Made by a program: the position numbers and the translations under genes. A stretch of DNA of 42,586 nucleotides from Candidatus Pacearchaeota archaeon (GTDB lineage Archaea; Nanobdellota; Nanobdellia; Pacearchaeales; GW2011-AR1). Shown in pieces: positions 26,538 through 34,781 of the stretch (positions are counted from its first letter, which is position 1; the number at the start of each line of letters is the position of its first letter). The notes under the pieces were generated by a model. The model did no database searches, was not told the origin of the DNA, and worked only from the letters and a program-made list of their open reading frames with translations. Location: positions 1 to 42,586 of the forward strand of contig JAFCDB010000009.1 in the NCBI GenBank assembly GCA_017609885.1, given 5' to 3'.

Positions 26538-27378
26538 TCTCCCTGAAATTGAGCGAGATTTGAAATCGAAAAATGTAAAATTTCTTGCGATGGTTGCGCC
26601 GAGTTTTGTTGCGGAATTTAATTATCCTTCAATTGTTTACAGATTAAAAGAACTGGGTTTTGATAAAGCAACTGAGCTGACTTTTGGAGCAAAAATGATT
26701 AATAGAGATTACCATAGAAAACTAAAAAATTCCAAGAAATTAGTGATTGCTTCGCCATGTCCTGGAATTGTCATGACGATAAAAAATAAGTATCCAAAAT
26801 ATTTTAAAAATTTAATTAGAACCGATAGTCCTGTTGTTGCTACTGGAAAAATTTGCAGAAAACACTATCCACAGCACAAACTTGTCTTTATTTCTCCGTG
26901 CGATTTTAAAAAAATCGAAGCTGAAAACTCTGAGTATATTGATTATGTTATTGACTACAAACAATTAAGAAAATTATTCAGAAAATATAATGTTAAACCG
27001 AAAAAGTGCGAAATTTTGTTTGACAAATTTTACAATGATTATACAAAAATTTATCCCTTGTCTGGAGGGTTAGGTAAAACAGCACATTTGAAAGGAGTGG
27101 TTAAAGAAGAAGAGATTTTGGGTATTGACGGAATTAGAAAAGTTATGAAATTTTTAGATAATCCAGATCCTAAAATAAAATTTTTAGATGTTCTGTATTG
27201 TGTCGGCGGGTGTATTGGCGGGCAGCATACTTCAAAGAAACTGACTGTTGCTCAAAAAAGAAAAAAAGTTTTAGATTATCTGAATTTTTCAAAATCAGAG
27301 GATATTCCTGAAGACAGAAAGGGATTGATAAAAAAGGCAGAAGGGATAAAATTTTCTGGAAAGTGTTGGTTTGATTAA
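26521..27378 (+). CDS. Minimal [FeFe]-hydrogenase-like H-cluster protein
   Basis: 285 aa; H-cluster motifs ASPCPG (P1), SPCDFKKIE (P2), DVLYCVGGCIGGQ (P3); 17-nt overlap with korB. Confidence 0.8.
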   Translation: MMKKNNLPEIERDLKSKNVKFLAMVAPSFVAEFNYPSIVYRLKELGFDKATELTFGAKMINRDYHRKLKNSKKLVIASPCPGIVMTIKNKYPKYFKNLIRTDSPVVATGKICRKHYPQHKLVFISPCDFKKIEAENSEYIDYVIDYKQLRKLFRKYNVKPKKCEILFDKFYNDYTKIYPLSGGLGKTAHLKGVVKEEEILGIDGIRKVMKFLDNPDPKIKFLDVLYCVGGCIGGQHTSKKLTVAQKRKKVLDYLNFSKSEDIPEDRKGLIKKAEGIKFSGKCWFD

Positions 27379-28250
27379 AATACAATTACTAAAACTGCTC
27401 CTGCAATCATGATTGCTGTTGCAACTGCTCTTTGTAGCAGATTATGTTCTTTGAAAATCCGGCCGCCGATGATAATTGCAAAGAAAACTGAAATCCGTTT
27501 TAATGACAAAACTAATGCAACTGGGGCTGTTTTTACTGCGAGTATTTGTGTGTATCTGTAGATTATTGTTACAACAGCGAGGATTATCATAAATTTAAAT
27601 GAGTTCCTAAAAACTGATTTAACTTGATTTGACTTTCCTGTGAAAATTATAAAGGAAAGGAAAATTATTGCGAGAAAAAAATGCTGGAAGCCCATGAAGG
27701 CGTTTACAGGGACATTGAAATTTTTCAAAATTGCCTTGTCAAGTATTGAGGTAATTGTGAATAATATTAATGCTCCTACAATGTATCTGTGTCCTTTTGA
27801 TTTAATAAATGCTCTCCAAGGGTCAAGGAATTTTTGGTTTTGTTTTAATTGAAGAATATAAGTTCCTATTAATAATAAAATCATTCCTAAAATTTCTAAT
27901 TGTGTTAATGATTCTCTAAGAAAAATTAAAGCTCCGATTGCAACAAGGCCTGGAGTTAAAACAAGTAATGGAAGAGCCTTACTCAATTCGAGATTTTTTA
28001 TTCCAATCATCACACAAAGAAAAGCTAATGCACCCAAAATTGATTTAATGAATAAAACAATTAAACCTGAGAAAGTTAGTGTTGAGAAATTGATTAAAAA
28101 GAAAAAAGGAATTGCGAGGACTAAATTGAGCAGGGCGAGAGTTGCTGAAAAACCAAGGGCTCTTTCCTTAAACAAAACTTTTTTCTCGATTATTGCTGCA
28201 GTTGCTGAAAAAAATGCAGAAGTCAGTGCTAAAGAGTACCATTCGATCAT
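27375..28250 (-). CDS. EamA/DMT-family transporter
   Basis: 291 aa, about 10 TM helices in two related halves. Confidence 0.85.
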   Translation of the reverse strand: MIEWYSLALTSAFFSATAAIIEKKVLFKERALGFSATLALLNLVLAIPFFFLINFSTLTFSGLIVLFIKSILGALAFLCVMIGIKNLELSKALPLLVLTPGLVAIGALIFLRESLTQLEILGMILLLIGTYILQLKQNQKFLDPWRAFIKSKGHRYIVGALILFTITSILDKAILKNFNVPVNAFMGFQHFFLAIIFLSFIIFTGKSNQVKSVFRNSFKFMIILAVVTIIYRYTQILAVKTAPVALVLSLKRISVFFAIIIGGRIFKEHNLLQRAVATAIMIAGAVLVIVF

Positions 28251-28330
28251 TTTACTAACAGGAGTTGTAATTTTTTAAATTTAACTGAAGGCAAACCTTT
28301 AAAATATCTTAATTTTTATTAATTTCATAT

Positions 28331-28369
28331 GCCGCCGTCGCATAGTGGTTATTGCACTAGATTGCTAAG
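28331..28369 (+). pseudogene. 5' half of a disrupted tRNA-Ser gene
   Basis: GCCGCCGTCGCATAGTGGTTATTGCACTAGATTGCTAAG; acceptor GCCGCCG perfectly complements CGGCGGC at 34735-34741. Confidence 0.82.
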
Positions 28370-28484
28370 ATAGACCACAAAAGTGTTACACTGGGTAGAA
28401 AACGGCTATAAAATATTAATAATAATCAAAAATCACAATCAACAAGCATAAACTTTAAATTATCAAAAAGAATCATATTCATAT

Positions 28485-28565
28485 GCTCTGGTCGCATAAT
28501 GGTATTGCACGAGATTGCTAATCTCGACCCTTCGGGGTGCGCAGGTTCGATTCCTGCCCAGAGCG
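28485..28565 (+). tRNA. tRNA-Ser(GCT), intact, carried inside the element
   Basis: GCTCTGG/CCAGAGC acceptor, CGAGA-TTGCTAA-TCTCG anticodon arm, long variable arm CCCTTCGGGG, GCAGG-TTCGATT-CCTGC T arm. Confidence 0.95.
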
Positions 28566-28571
28566 TGTCTT

Positions 28572-28853
28572 TTATTTAATTTTTAATTCTTCTTTTAATC
28601 TACTAGCTTCTTTTTTTAACTCTGCCACTTGATTATCATAATCTGGGAGTTCGTCTTTCTTCTTTTCCAAATTTTCAATTTCTTCTTCAATTCCTTTCAA
28701 CATTCTTCTTCTTTCTTTTTGTTCCTCCAACTTAAATCTATTAGAAATTTCCTCATTCTTCTTTATTAAAAAATTAAGAAGTCTTTCCATTACATTCAAA
28801 ATATCTTGTTGTTCTTCCAACACTGTTTTAAATTTCTTATCTCTACTTTTCAT
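28572..28853 (-). CDS. Coiled-coil hypothetical protein
   Basis: 93 aa; 4-nt overlap with upstream RHH-like gene. Confidence 0.55.
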   Translation of the reverse strand: MKSRDKKFKTVLEEQQDILNVMERLLNFLIKKNEEISNRFKLEEQKERRRMLKGIEEEIENLEKKKDELPDYDNQVAELKKEASRLKEELKIK

Positions 28854-28990
28854 TTTTTTAATATCTCCTTAACTTGTTTCATTATTCCCTGTCTAGCTAT
28901 TGATGCGATAGTTCTCATTGATTTTTTCACAGCTCTGTCTAAAAGCTTTCTTTGTTCCTTGTTTACCTTAAATATTATGACCTTGTTCAT
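28850..28990 (-). CDS. Ribbon-helix-helix (CopG-like) small regulator (start revised)
   Basis: MNKVIIFKVNKEQRKLLDRAVKKSMRTIASIARQGIMKQVKEILKK. Confidence 0.55.
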   Translation of the reverse strand: MNKVIIFKVNKEQRKLLDRAVKKSMRTIASIARQGIMKQVKEILKK

Positions 28991-29135
28991 TTTGTATATA
29001 ACTCCTATATTATATATAGTATGCTTGTAATAATATATACCTATATACATTTATAAATGTTTCTCTTCACCTAAATTAATAATATAATGCAATTATTAAC
29101 GTTATATTTATAAACATCATTTTGCTCTATAATAT

Positions 29136-29405
29136 ATGGTTAAAAGAAAGAAAGGTGAGAGAAGTGGCAATGTTTTAAATGAACTTGATTTAGCTGTTCT
29201 TAAAACTCTCAAAAATAATAAAAACAAAGATTTAGGTGTTGGTGATTTACAAAAGATATTAAAACTTACTCACATGAGTTTGAAAGTTCATGTCAGACAT
29301 CTTCTTAAAATAAAATTAATCCAAGACCAAGAAGTTCAAAAACATGGTAAGATTCCATTAAAGATTACAAAAAATGGTGAGTTAATTTTAAAGGTGTTAG
29401 GTTAG
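29136..29405 (+). CDS. Winged-helix transcriptional regulator
   Basis: 89 aa; LDLAVLKTLKNNKNKDLGVGDLQKILKLTHMSLKVHVRHLLKIKLI. Confidence 0.7.
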   Translation: MVKRKKGERSGNVLNELDLAVLKTLKNNKNKDLGVGDLQKILKLTHMSLKVHVRHLLKIKLIQDQEVQKHGKIPLKITKNGELILKVLG

Positions 29406-30328
29406 ATTTTAAATTCTGGATATTCCATTGGTTTTAGTATCTCTTCTTTCTTAGATTGCTTGTGCTTTTCTAATACATAATCTCTAATTCTTCCAGGAAC
29501 AAATGCTAACGGTAATAAATATGGTTTACTAATTGAACTTCCTAAAAGTATTCCTGTTGCTATTGCCATACTACCTCCAGCTAGTAATCTAACTCCTTGA
29601 AATTTTTCACTTGATAAAGAATAAAAAGGCCAACGAGCTTCGAATTGTGCATCAGAATCATGGCTTAATAATTTATCAGTTAAAATTTCAACAGCTCTTT
29701 CATGAATTGCATGTTCAACTTGATATTTTTCAAGTTGTGGTAATTCTTCTCTTATGAATGCATTAACAAAATTTCTTCCTGTTTCTGCTTGGTATCTAAT
29801 AACTAGATAATGTAAAGATTCATGAAAAGTAGTGGATTTTGTTTCAGGAGGAGTTCTATCATTTGGCATTTCAATTATCCCTTCATAACCAGGATATTGT
29901 TTAAACTTTTCAGAAATATCTTCTCTCAATCTTTTGTCTAATGGTTCTTCTCCTTCTTTAGATTTTTCTTTATTCTTTCTTGGTACAGCAGCTATACAAT
30001 GAGCAGCCATAAAATATTCATCATGCAATCTTCTTTTTGAAGGTCTTAAAAAATCAAAAGGCATAAATGTTGTTCTTAAAGCCCACATAAAAGGATACTT
30101 TGAATCTCTAGGAACAAATTTTGGACGTTTCTCATCTGATGCATCTTTTAAAGCTCTATCAAAAGCTTTTCTATCTTCAAAATAATCTTTTGCTTCATCA
30201 GCGTGAGCAATAAAGTCATCATAATATGTTTCTAAATCATGTTCAGTAGCTTTAGGTCTAACTTGAAAAGTAGCTAAATCTAAAATTCGATTTTCTAATC
30301 TTATTTTTCCCTGTGATATTCTTATCAT
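29402..30328 (-). CDS. Putative membrane-associated HExxH zinc metallopeptidase
   Basis: 308 aa; TTFHESLHYLVIRY with downstream HAIHERAVEILTDKLL; C-terminal hydrophobic segment. Confidence 0.6.
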   Translation of the reverse strand: MIRISQGKIRLENRILDLATFQVRPKATEHDLETYYDDFIAHADEAKDYFEDRKAFDRALKDASDEKRPKFVPRDSKYPFMWALRTTFMPFDFLRPSKRRLHDEYFMAAHCIAAVPRKNKEKSKEGEEPLDKRLREDISEKFKQYPGYEGIIEMPNDRTPPETKSTTFHESLHYLVIRYQAETGRNFVNAFIREELPQLEKYQVEHAIHERAVEILTDKLLSHDSDAQFEARWPFYSLSSEKFQGVRLLAGGSMAIATGILLGSSISKPYLLPLAFVPGRIRDYVLEKHKQSKKEEILKPMEYPEFKI

Positions 30329-31008
30329 TTTCTTCTTCTTGTAAAATCAACCATTGACATAGCATTTCTTAAATAATGCCATCCGCAATAAGAATTTCTA
30401 GCTTTAAATAAAAGACTATCTTTTGGTTGTTCAAATTCTTCATCAAAAACATAATCAGGATTTATTGAAAATCTTCCATTTCTTTGCTCAACCATTCCTT
30501 TTTGTCCTAATAGGTTTAGAACTCCTTGATATTCTTTTGCCAATAAATTTTGTGAATCATCAGATTCAAAAATTCTCTTAATAGGTTTTATTCTCCAAGG
30601 TCTTTGAACCCCATAACCTAAAAGATAATTATTCAATGGGTTTAAAACATCAAATTCCTCAACTCCTGCTTTTCTAAATCTAACTAATTCTCTTCTTACT
30701 AATTCTGACTTCATCCTATTAGATATTTCAACACATTTCTCTTCATTATACACAGGAACCATTCTCAAATGAGTGTAAGGATGTCCAACTTCAAATAATT
30801 GTAAAGTAAAAGGATGAATTAAATGAATACTTATATTTGGTTGCATTTCTATAGGTTTATTCTTTGGATTTTGTGATGTTAAAGCAACTAAATCAATATC
30901 AGAATCTTTTCTATAATATCCATTCACATAAGAACCATAAACATAAAGTGCATCAACAGAATCATCTTCAAGCACTCTATCAACACATCTTGAGAGAGTT
31001 TTGTCCAT
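30325..31008 (-). CDS. Pol-beta superfamily nucleotidyltransferase-like protein
   Basis: 227 aa; YVYGSYVNGYYRKDSDIDLVAL (GS..DxD). Confidence 0.78.
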   Translation of the reverse strand: MDKTLSRCVDRVLEDDSVDALYVYGSYVNGYYRKDSDIDLVALTSQNPKNKPIEMQPNISIHLIHPFTLQLFEVGHPYTHLRMVPVYNEEKCVEISNRMKSELVRRELVRFRKAGVEEFDVLNPLNNYLLGYGVQRPWRIKPIKRIFESDDSQNLLAKEYQGVLNLLGQKGMVEQRNGRFSINPDYVFDEEFEQPKDSLLFKARNSYCGWHYLRNAMSMVDFTRRRK

Positions 31009-31012
31009 TTTG

Positions 31013-32203
31013 TTACCTCTTTTTAACCTTTCTTAATTCATTTTGAAGATTATGATATTGTTCTTCATTCCAAACAGATTCTCCTAATACAGTTAATCTT
31101 ACTCCCCCTTTTGTAAATCTATAATATTCTGCTCCATAACTTCCAAAATGTTTCTTATTATGTGGTAGTATATATTCTATCTCCCCCATTCTATCACCAC
31201 CAGATGTAAAAATTAATTCATATTTTGTAGGAATTTTAGGCTCACCTTTGTCTGCATAAAAATCCTCTTGTTTAGGTGTTGTTCTTGGTGCATTTTTGAA
31301 AGGAACTGTAGCAAATGCTAATATTTGTCCTAAATCATTTTTTCTAATTCCTTTAACAGCAACTTGTTTATTTAATGCTCTTCCTATTGCTTCTAAAATA
31401 TTTTCTGTAGTTCTAACTCTTGCATTAGTTCCAGCTGCTAAAAAACCTGCATAATCAATTGAATCTCCCCTCCATCTCATAAACCAAGGTTTACTAACTC
31501 CCTTAAAGTCCGAGTTTCCAAAACTATAAAATCTAGTTACATCATCAAATTGTTTTTTAGGTGGCTTAGTAGGTCTTCCTTGCAAGACTAAAGCGGTATT
31601 AGGGACATAAAAACTTTCTTCAGTATCATCCACTAGCCTATTCCAAACAACATGATACTTCATTCTTCCTTCTCTAATTAAAATTGGAAATTCTTTAGAA
31701 TGTTGGTCATAACCTTGTAAATGAACATCTTCTCTTACTGCAAGTTCAAATCTTCCATCATCTGTTTCACTAATTGTAAATCCTACTTGAGATTGTAATT
31801 TTTCTTTACTTCTATTTGCTAATTCTTTACTCCATTCACCTTCAGAAACAGGAACATATAAGTGCCCTTCTTCTCCTTTATTCTTTCCATCCATACCTTT
31901 TCTAAATCTTTGAGCAATTCCAGTAAATGAAGTTTCGTCATCTACTAATTCGCACATTTTTTCTAAGTCTGGATTTAAAGAATCTACAGAAGGCAATCCA
32001 TTTGGGGATATAGATAAAACTGGTTGAGTTCCATTTGAATTAATATATGTTAAAAAATCTTTTTCTGTTCCAATTACACTTCTCATTTGAGAGTGCATTA
32101 AATGTTGAAAACTTCCTTCATCACTTGCAGAAATTCTTTTATCAACTTCACATTCTAAATGTGCTAAATAATCAAAAAGCTCATTTTCAAAGAGAGTTGC
32201 CAT
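31013..32203 (-). CDS. Element-encoded protein of unknown function
   Basis: 396 aa ORF in tight operon (1-nt gap to upstream ORF). Confidence 0.65.
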   Translation of the reverse strand: MATLFENELFDYLAHLECEVDKRISASDEGSFQHLMHSQMRSVIGTEKDFLTYINSNGTQPVLSISPNGLPSVDSLNPDLEKMCELVDDETSFTGIAQRFRKGMDGKNKGEEGHLYVPVSEGEWSKELANRSKEKLQSQVGFTISETDDGRFELAVREDVHLQGYDQHSKEFPILIREGRMKYHVVWNRLVDDTEESFYVPNTALVLQGRPTKPPKKQFDDVTRFYSFGNSDFKGVSKPWFMRWRGDSIDYAGFLAAGTNARVRTTENILEAIGRALNKQVAVKGIRKNDLGQILAFATVPFKNAPRTTPKQEDFYADKGEPKIPTKYELIFTSGGDRMGEIEYILPHNKKHFGSYGAEYYRFTKGGVRLTVLGESVWNEEQYHNLQNELRKVKKR

Positions 32204-32204
32204 T

Positions 32205-32393
32205 TTAATTTTCTCCTTTTTTCACCTTTATCTCTAAAACTCCCTCCAAAACTGTTCCTTCCAAAAGACCTTCTACAGTTTCATAAAATCTTCCTGCAGC
32301 AGTTTTTAGGCCATTATATAATTCTCTTTCTTCTTCTGTTGGAGTTCCGTCTACTTTCATTTTTCCATCTTTGTATTCTATGTCTATTTTCAT
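32205..32393 (-). CDS. Element-encoded small protein of unknown function
   Basis: 62 aa; 1-nt gaps on both sides. Confidence 0.6.
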   Translation of the reverse strand: MKIDIEYKDGKMKVDGTPTEEERELYNGLKTAAGRFYETVEGLLEGTVLEGVLEIKVKKGEN

Positions 32394-32394
32394 T

Positions 32395-33324
32395 TTATTC
32401 TCCCCTTGTATTTGGATTTAATAACAATCTTCCTTGTGGTTCATGTTTTTGAGATTCTAATTTATAAGAACCATTTGGACTATTCAAATCAGTTTCTAAT
32501 TGCTGAAGAGATGCTCTAAATTCGTTCGAACCATTATCTTTCAAAGCGCACATTTTCTTATATCCTTGAACTAAACTTCTCATTCCATTAATATATGCAG
32601 TTCCATATTGCCTCAATGCTTGCTGACTAGTAATAGATGCTGTTCCACCTCTTCCTAAATTTTGAAGTGTTCTTTGTATTTCTTCCATCCCCTCTCTAAG
32701 TTGAGTTAAATCAAAATAACTTCTAGTCATTCCTCCAACCCATTCACAACCGACAAAACATAATGCATGCATTGATTCTAAGTATTGTTCACTAAGATTA
32801 ACATGTTGTTTAAGCCAACCAAGATATTCTTGCTGTTTTTCTTCTTTTCTTTCTGGTGATAAACGTGAATCAACTTCAGCAAATAAATCTTTCATATCTA
32901 TTTGTTCACCATCTAAAGAAACAACATAATCAATATCAGTATTAGCTTCAATAAACTTAACAAATTCTTGAGGCTCCCATCCCTCTTGAACAGCAGTATC
33001 ATAAATTCCATTTAATTGTGCTATTCTTTCTTTTTCTTCTTGAGCCTTTTTCCCAACTTTAACTAATGAAACAAGAGAATTATTAAGTCCTGTTCTTAAT
33101 TCTGATTCTAAAGAACCCAAAGGTTTAATTGCTCTAACTCTAGTAACAACTCTTCCAACAACAGGCAATCTTCCAACATAACCCATTACACCCATTTTAT
33201 GATTAAGAGACTTAGCTATTTGATAATCTATTTTTCTAGCTTCTTTAAAAGAATCTTCTAATCCCTTACCAATTTCATGAGTAATTTCTCTTTCACGACC
33301 AAAACTAACTGTTGCTGGTAACAT
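32395..33324 (-). CDS. Element-encoded mostly helical protein of unknown function
   Basis: 309 aa ORF, first gene of the operon. Confidence 0.65.
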   Translation of the reverse strand: MLPATVSFGREREITHEIGKGLEDSFKEARKIDYQIAKSLNHKMGVMGYVGRLPVVGRVVTRVRAIKPLGSLESELRTGLNNSLVSLVKVGKKAQEEKERIAQLNGIYDTAVQEGWEPQEFVKFIEANTDIDYVVSLDGEQIDMKDLFAEVDSRLSPERKEEKQQEYLGWLKQHVNLSEQYLESMHALCFVGCEWVGGMTRSYFDLTQLREGMEEIQRTLQNLGRGGTASITSQQALRQYGTAYINGMRSLVQGYKKMCALKDNGSNEFRASLQQLETDLNSPNGSYKLESQKHEPQGRLLLNPNTRGE

Positions 33325-33383
33325 ATAAATTCACAGAAATTTCTCTATTTAAATCTTTCGTTTGTTACCACTTTAAAATAATA

Positions 33384-34607
33384 TTAATAATTCTCAGTAA
33401 CATTCAATCTCCTCATGTTCAAAATAGCCCCTCTCATCTCTTTGACAACCTTGTTGTAATCCTTTGACATATTATGTATTTCAACTACTAACTCTTGATT
33501 CTTATTTTCTAATTCTTCTTGTTTGATTTTATTAAGCTGCTTCTGCTTCTCAAGCTCACCCTTTAATTCTCCTATTTGAGTTCTCTCAAATTTCTCATCA
33601 ATCTCCTTCTTTCCTAAGTCTCTACTAATATAAATATCTGGACATGGTGACCTAAATTTCCACCCATACCGAATACAAAGTTCTTGTCTATTGAGTTTGT
33701 TAGCATAATAAGTTGCTGATGAGTGCCTAAATAAGTGAAAATAAATTGACCTTCCTAAAACTTTGTTTCCTAATCTTTTTAAGAATTTTAATGTGTTTTT
33801 ATAGTTGTTCTTGAAAACTGGCTCATCATTTTGTAGTCCTTCATTAATTCTTTGGTTAAGATAATCTCTAACACCCTCCAAACAATATTTCCAATACAAA
33901 CCAATAGTCCTGCCCTTAGTTTTTGAGTATTCTTCTTTCAAAGTTAATTTCACAAAATTATCTTCTCCTTTAGGCAATTGTAAATCTTCTTTTCTAATAT
34001 TGAAAAATTCTTCAGCTCTAGCTCTACTATCAAACAACATAGCAATCAAGTATCTCTCCTCACTTGTTTTACAAGCCTTATACAATTTCTCAACTTGTTC
34101 TTCTCTCAAATAATCAGGTGTTCTCTCCTTCAATTTTGGTTTAACTTTTAAGATTTTTATTAGTGATGATGATTTATCTCCTATCTTCCAATTTAAATAA
34201 AGTATTGCAGCATTTTTTATTTTAATCTTATCTGTTTCAGAGTATGGTTTTTTATGATGTATTGTTTTTCCATCACTATTTTTCTTCTTAAAAATATACT
34301 TTAGATTATCTTTTAACAAAGCTTCACATAAACCTTCAGTGTCTTTTGGTTTGAGTTGTGAAGTTGGTTTGTTCATAAACTCCAATGCTATTCTCAAATT
34401 TGATAAATAACCTGTTAGAGTTCCTGCACATGGTTGGTTGCCTGTGATTTTACCAATTTGTAAGTCCCTAATATAATCTTTAATTGATTTCTTGTCCTCA
34501 CTACTAATTTTCCAATTTTTAACATTATCCAACTGCTTTTTTATGTTAATTTCTCTAATTGGTATTTTTTCATTATTTGTCATTGTCTTTATCATTGTCT
34601 TTATCAT
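33384..34607 (-). CDS. Tyrosine recombinase/integrase with C-terminal coiled coil
   Basis: 407 aa; RARAEEFFNIRKEDL (Arg), YFHLFRHSSATYYANK (HxxR), RYGWKFRSPCPDIYIS (Tyr); next to attR. Confidence 0.88.
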   Translation of the reverse strand: MIKTMIKTMTNNEKIPIREINIKKQLDNVKNWKISSEDKKSIKDYIRDLQIGKITGNQPCAGTLTGYLSNLRIALEFMNKPTSQLKPKDTEGLCEALLKDNLKYIFKKKNSDGKTIHHKKPYSETDKIKIKNAAILYLNWKIGDKSSSLIKILKVKPKLKERTPDYLREEQVEKLYKACKTSEERYLIAMLFDSRARAEEFFNIRKEDLQLPKGEDNFVKLTLKEEYSKTKGRTIGLYWKYCLEGVRDYLNQRINEGLQNDEPVFKNNYKNTLKFLKRLGNKVLGRSIYFHLFRHSSATYYANKLNRQELCIRYGWKFRSPCPDIYISRDLGKKEIDEKFERTQIGELKGELEKQKQLNKIKQEELENKNQELVVEIHNMSKDYNKVVKEMRGAILNMRRLNVTENY

Positions 34608-34691
34608 AAACTATGATATATTTAATTGCATATAAGAAGTAATATAAGTATTTAAATCTTTCCAGTATAGTGGACATAAAGTTCAACTATC

Positions 34692-34742
34692 TTGCTAAGC
34701 CGTGCCCTTCGGGGTGCGCAGGTTCGATTCCTGCCGGCGGCG
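34692..34742 (+). pseudogene. 3' half of the disrupted tRNA-Ser gene
   Basis: TTGCTAAGCCGTGCCCTTCGGGGTGCGCAGGTTCGATTCCTGCCGGCGGCG: variable arm, T arm, acceptor CGGCGGC + discriminator G. Confidence 0.85.
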
Positions 34743-34781
34743 TTCCTAAAAACTTATAAACTCCTTTCAACTAATTGTACT

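Larger units (their letters stand above)
28362..34699. mobile_element. 6.33-kb integrative element inserted in the tRNA-Ser anticodon loop
   Basis: Direct repeat TTGCTAAG at 28362-28369 and 34692-34699 flanked outward by tRNA halves; integrase adjacent to right end; inward imperfect inverted arms. Confidence 0.88.

Noticed and set aside
28331-28400. Complete tRNA-Ser at 28331
   Set aside because: No T arm (GTTCGA) or 3' acceptor strand follows; only the 5' half is present
32395-33324. Virion structural gene
   Set aside because: No recognisable capsid, portal or terminase motif in this or neighbouring ORFs; left as unknown
28331-34742. Giant tRNA intron
   Set aside because: Interval contains an integrase, regulators and an operon plus a repeated core TTGCTAAG; integration explains it better
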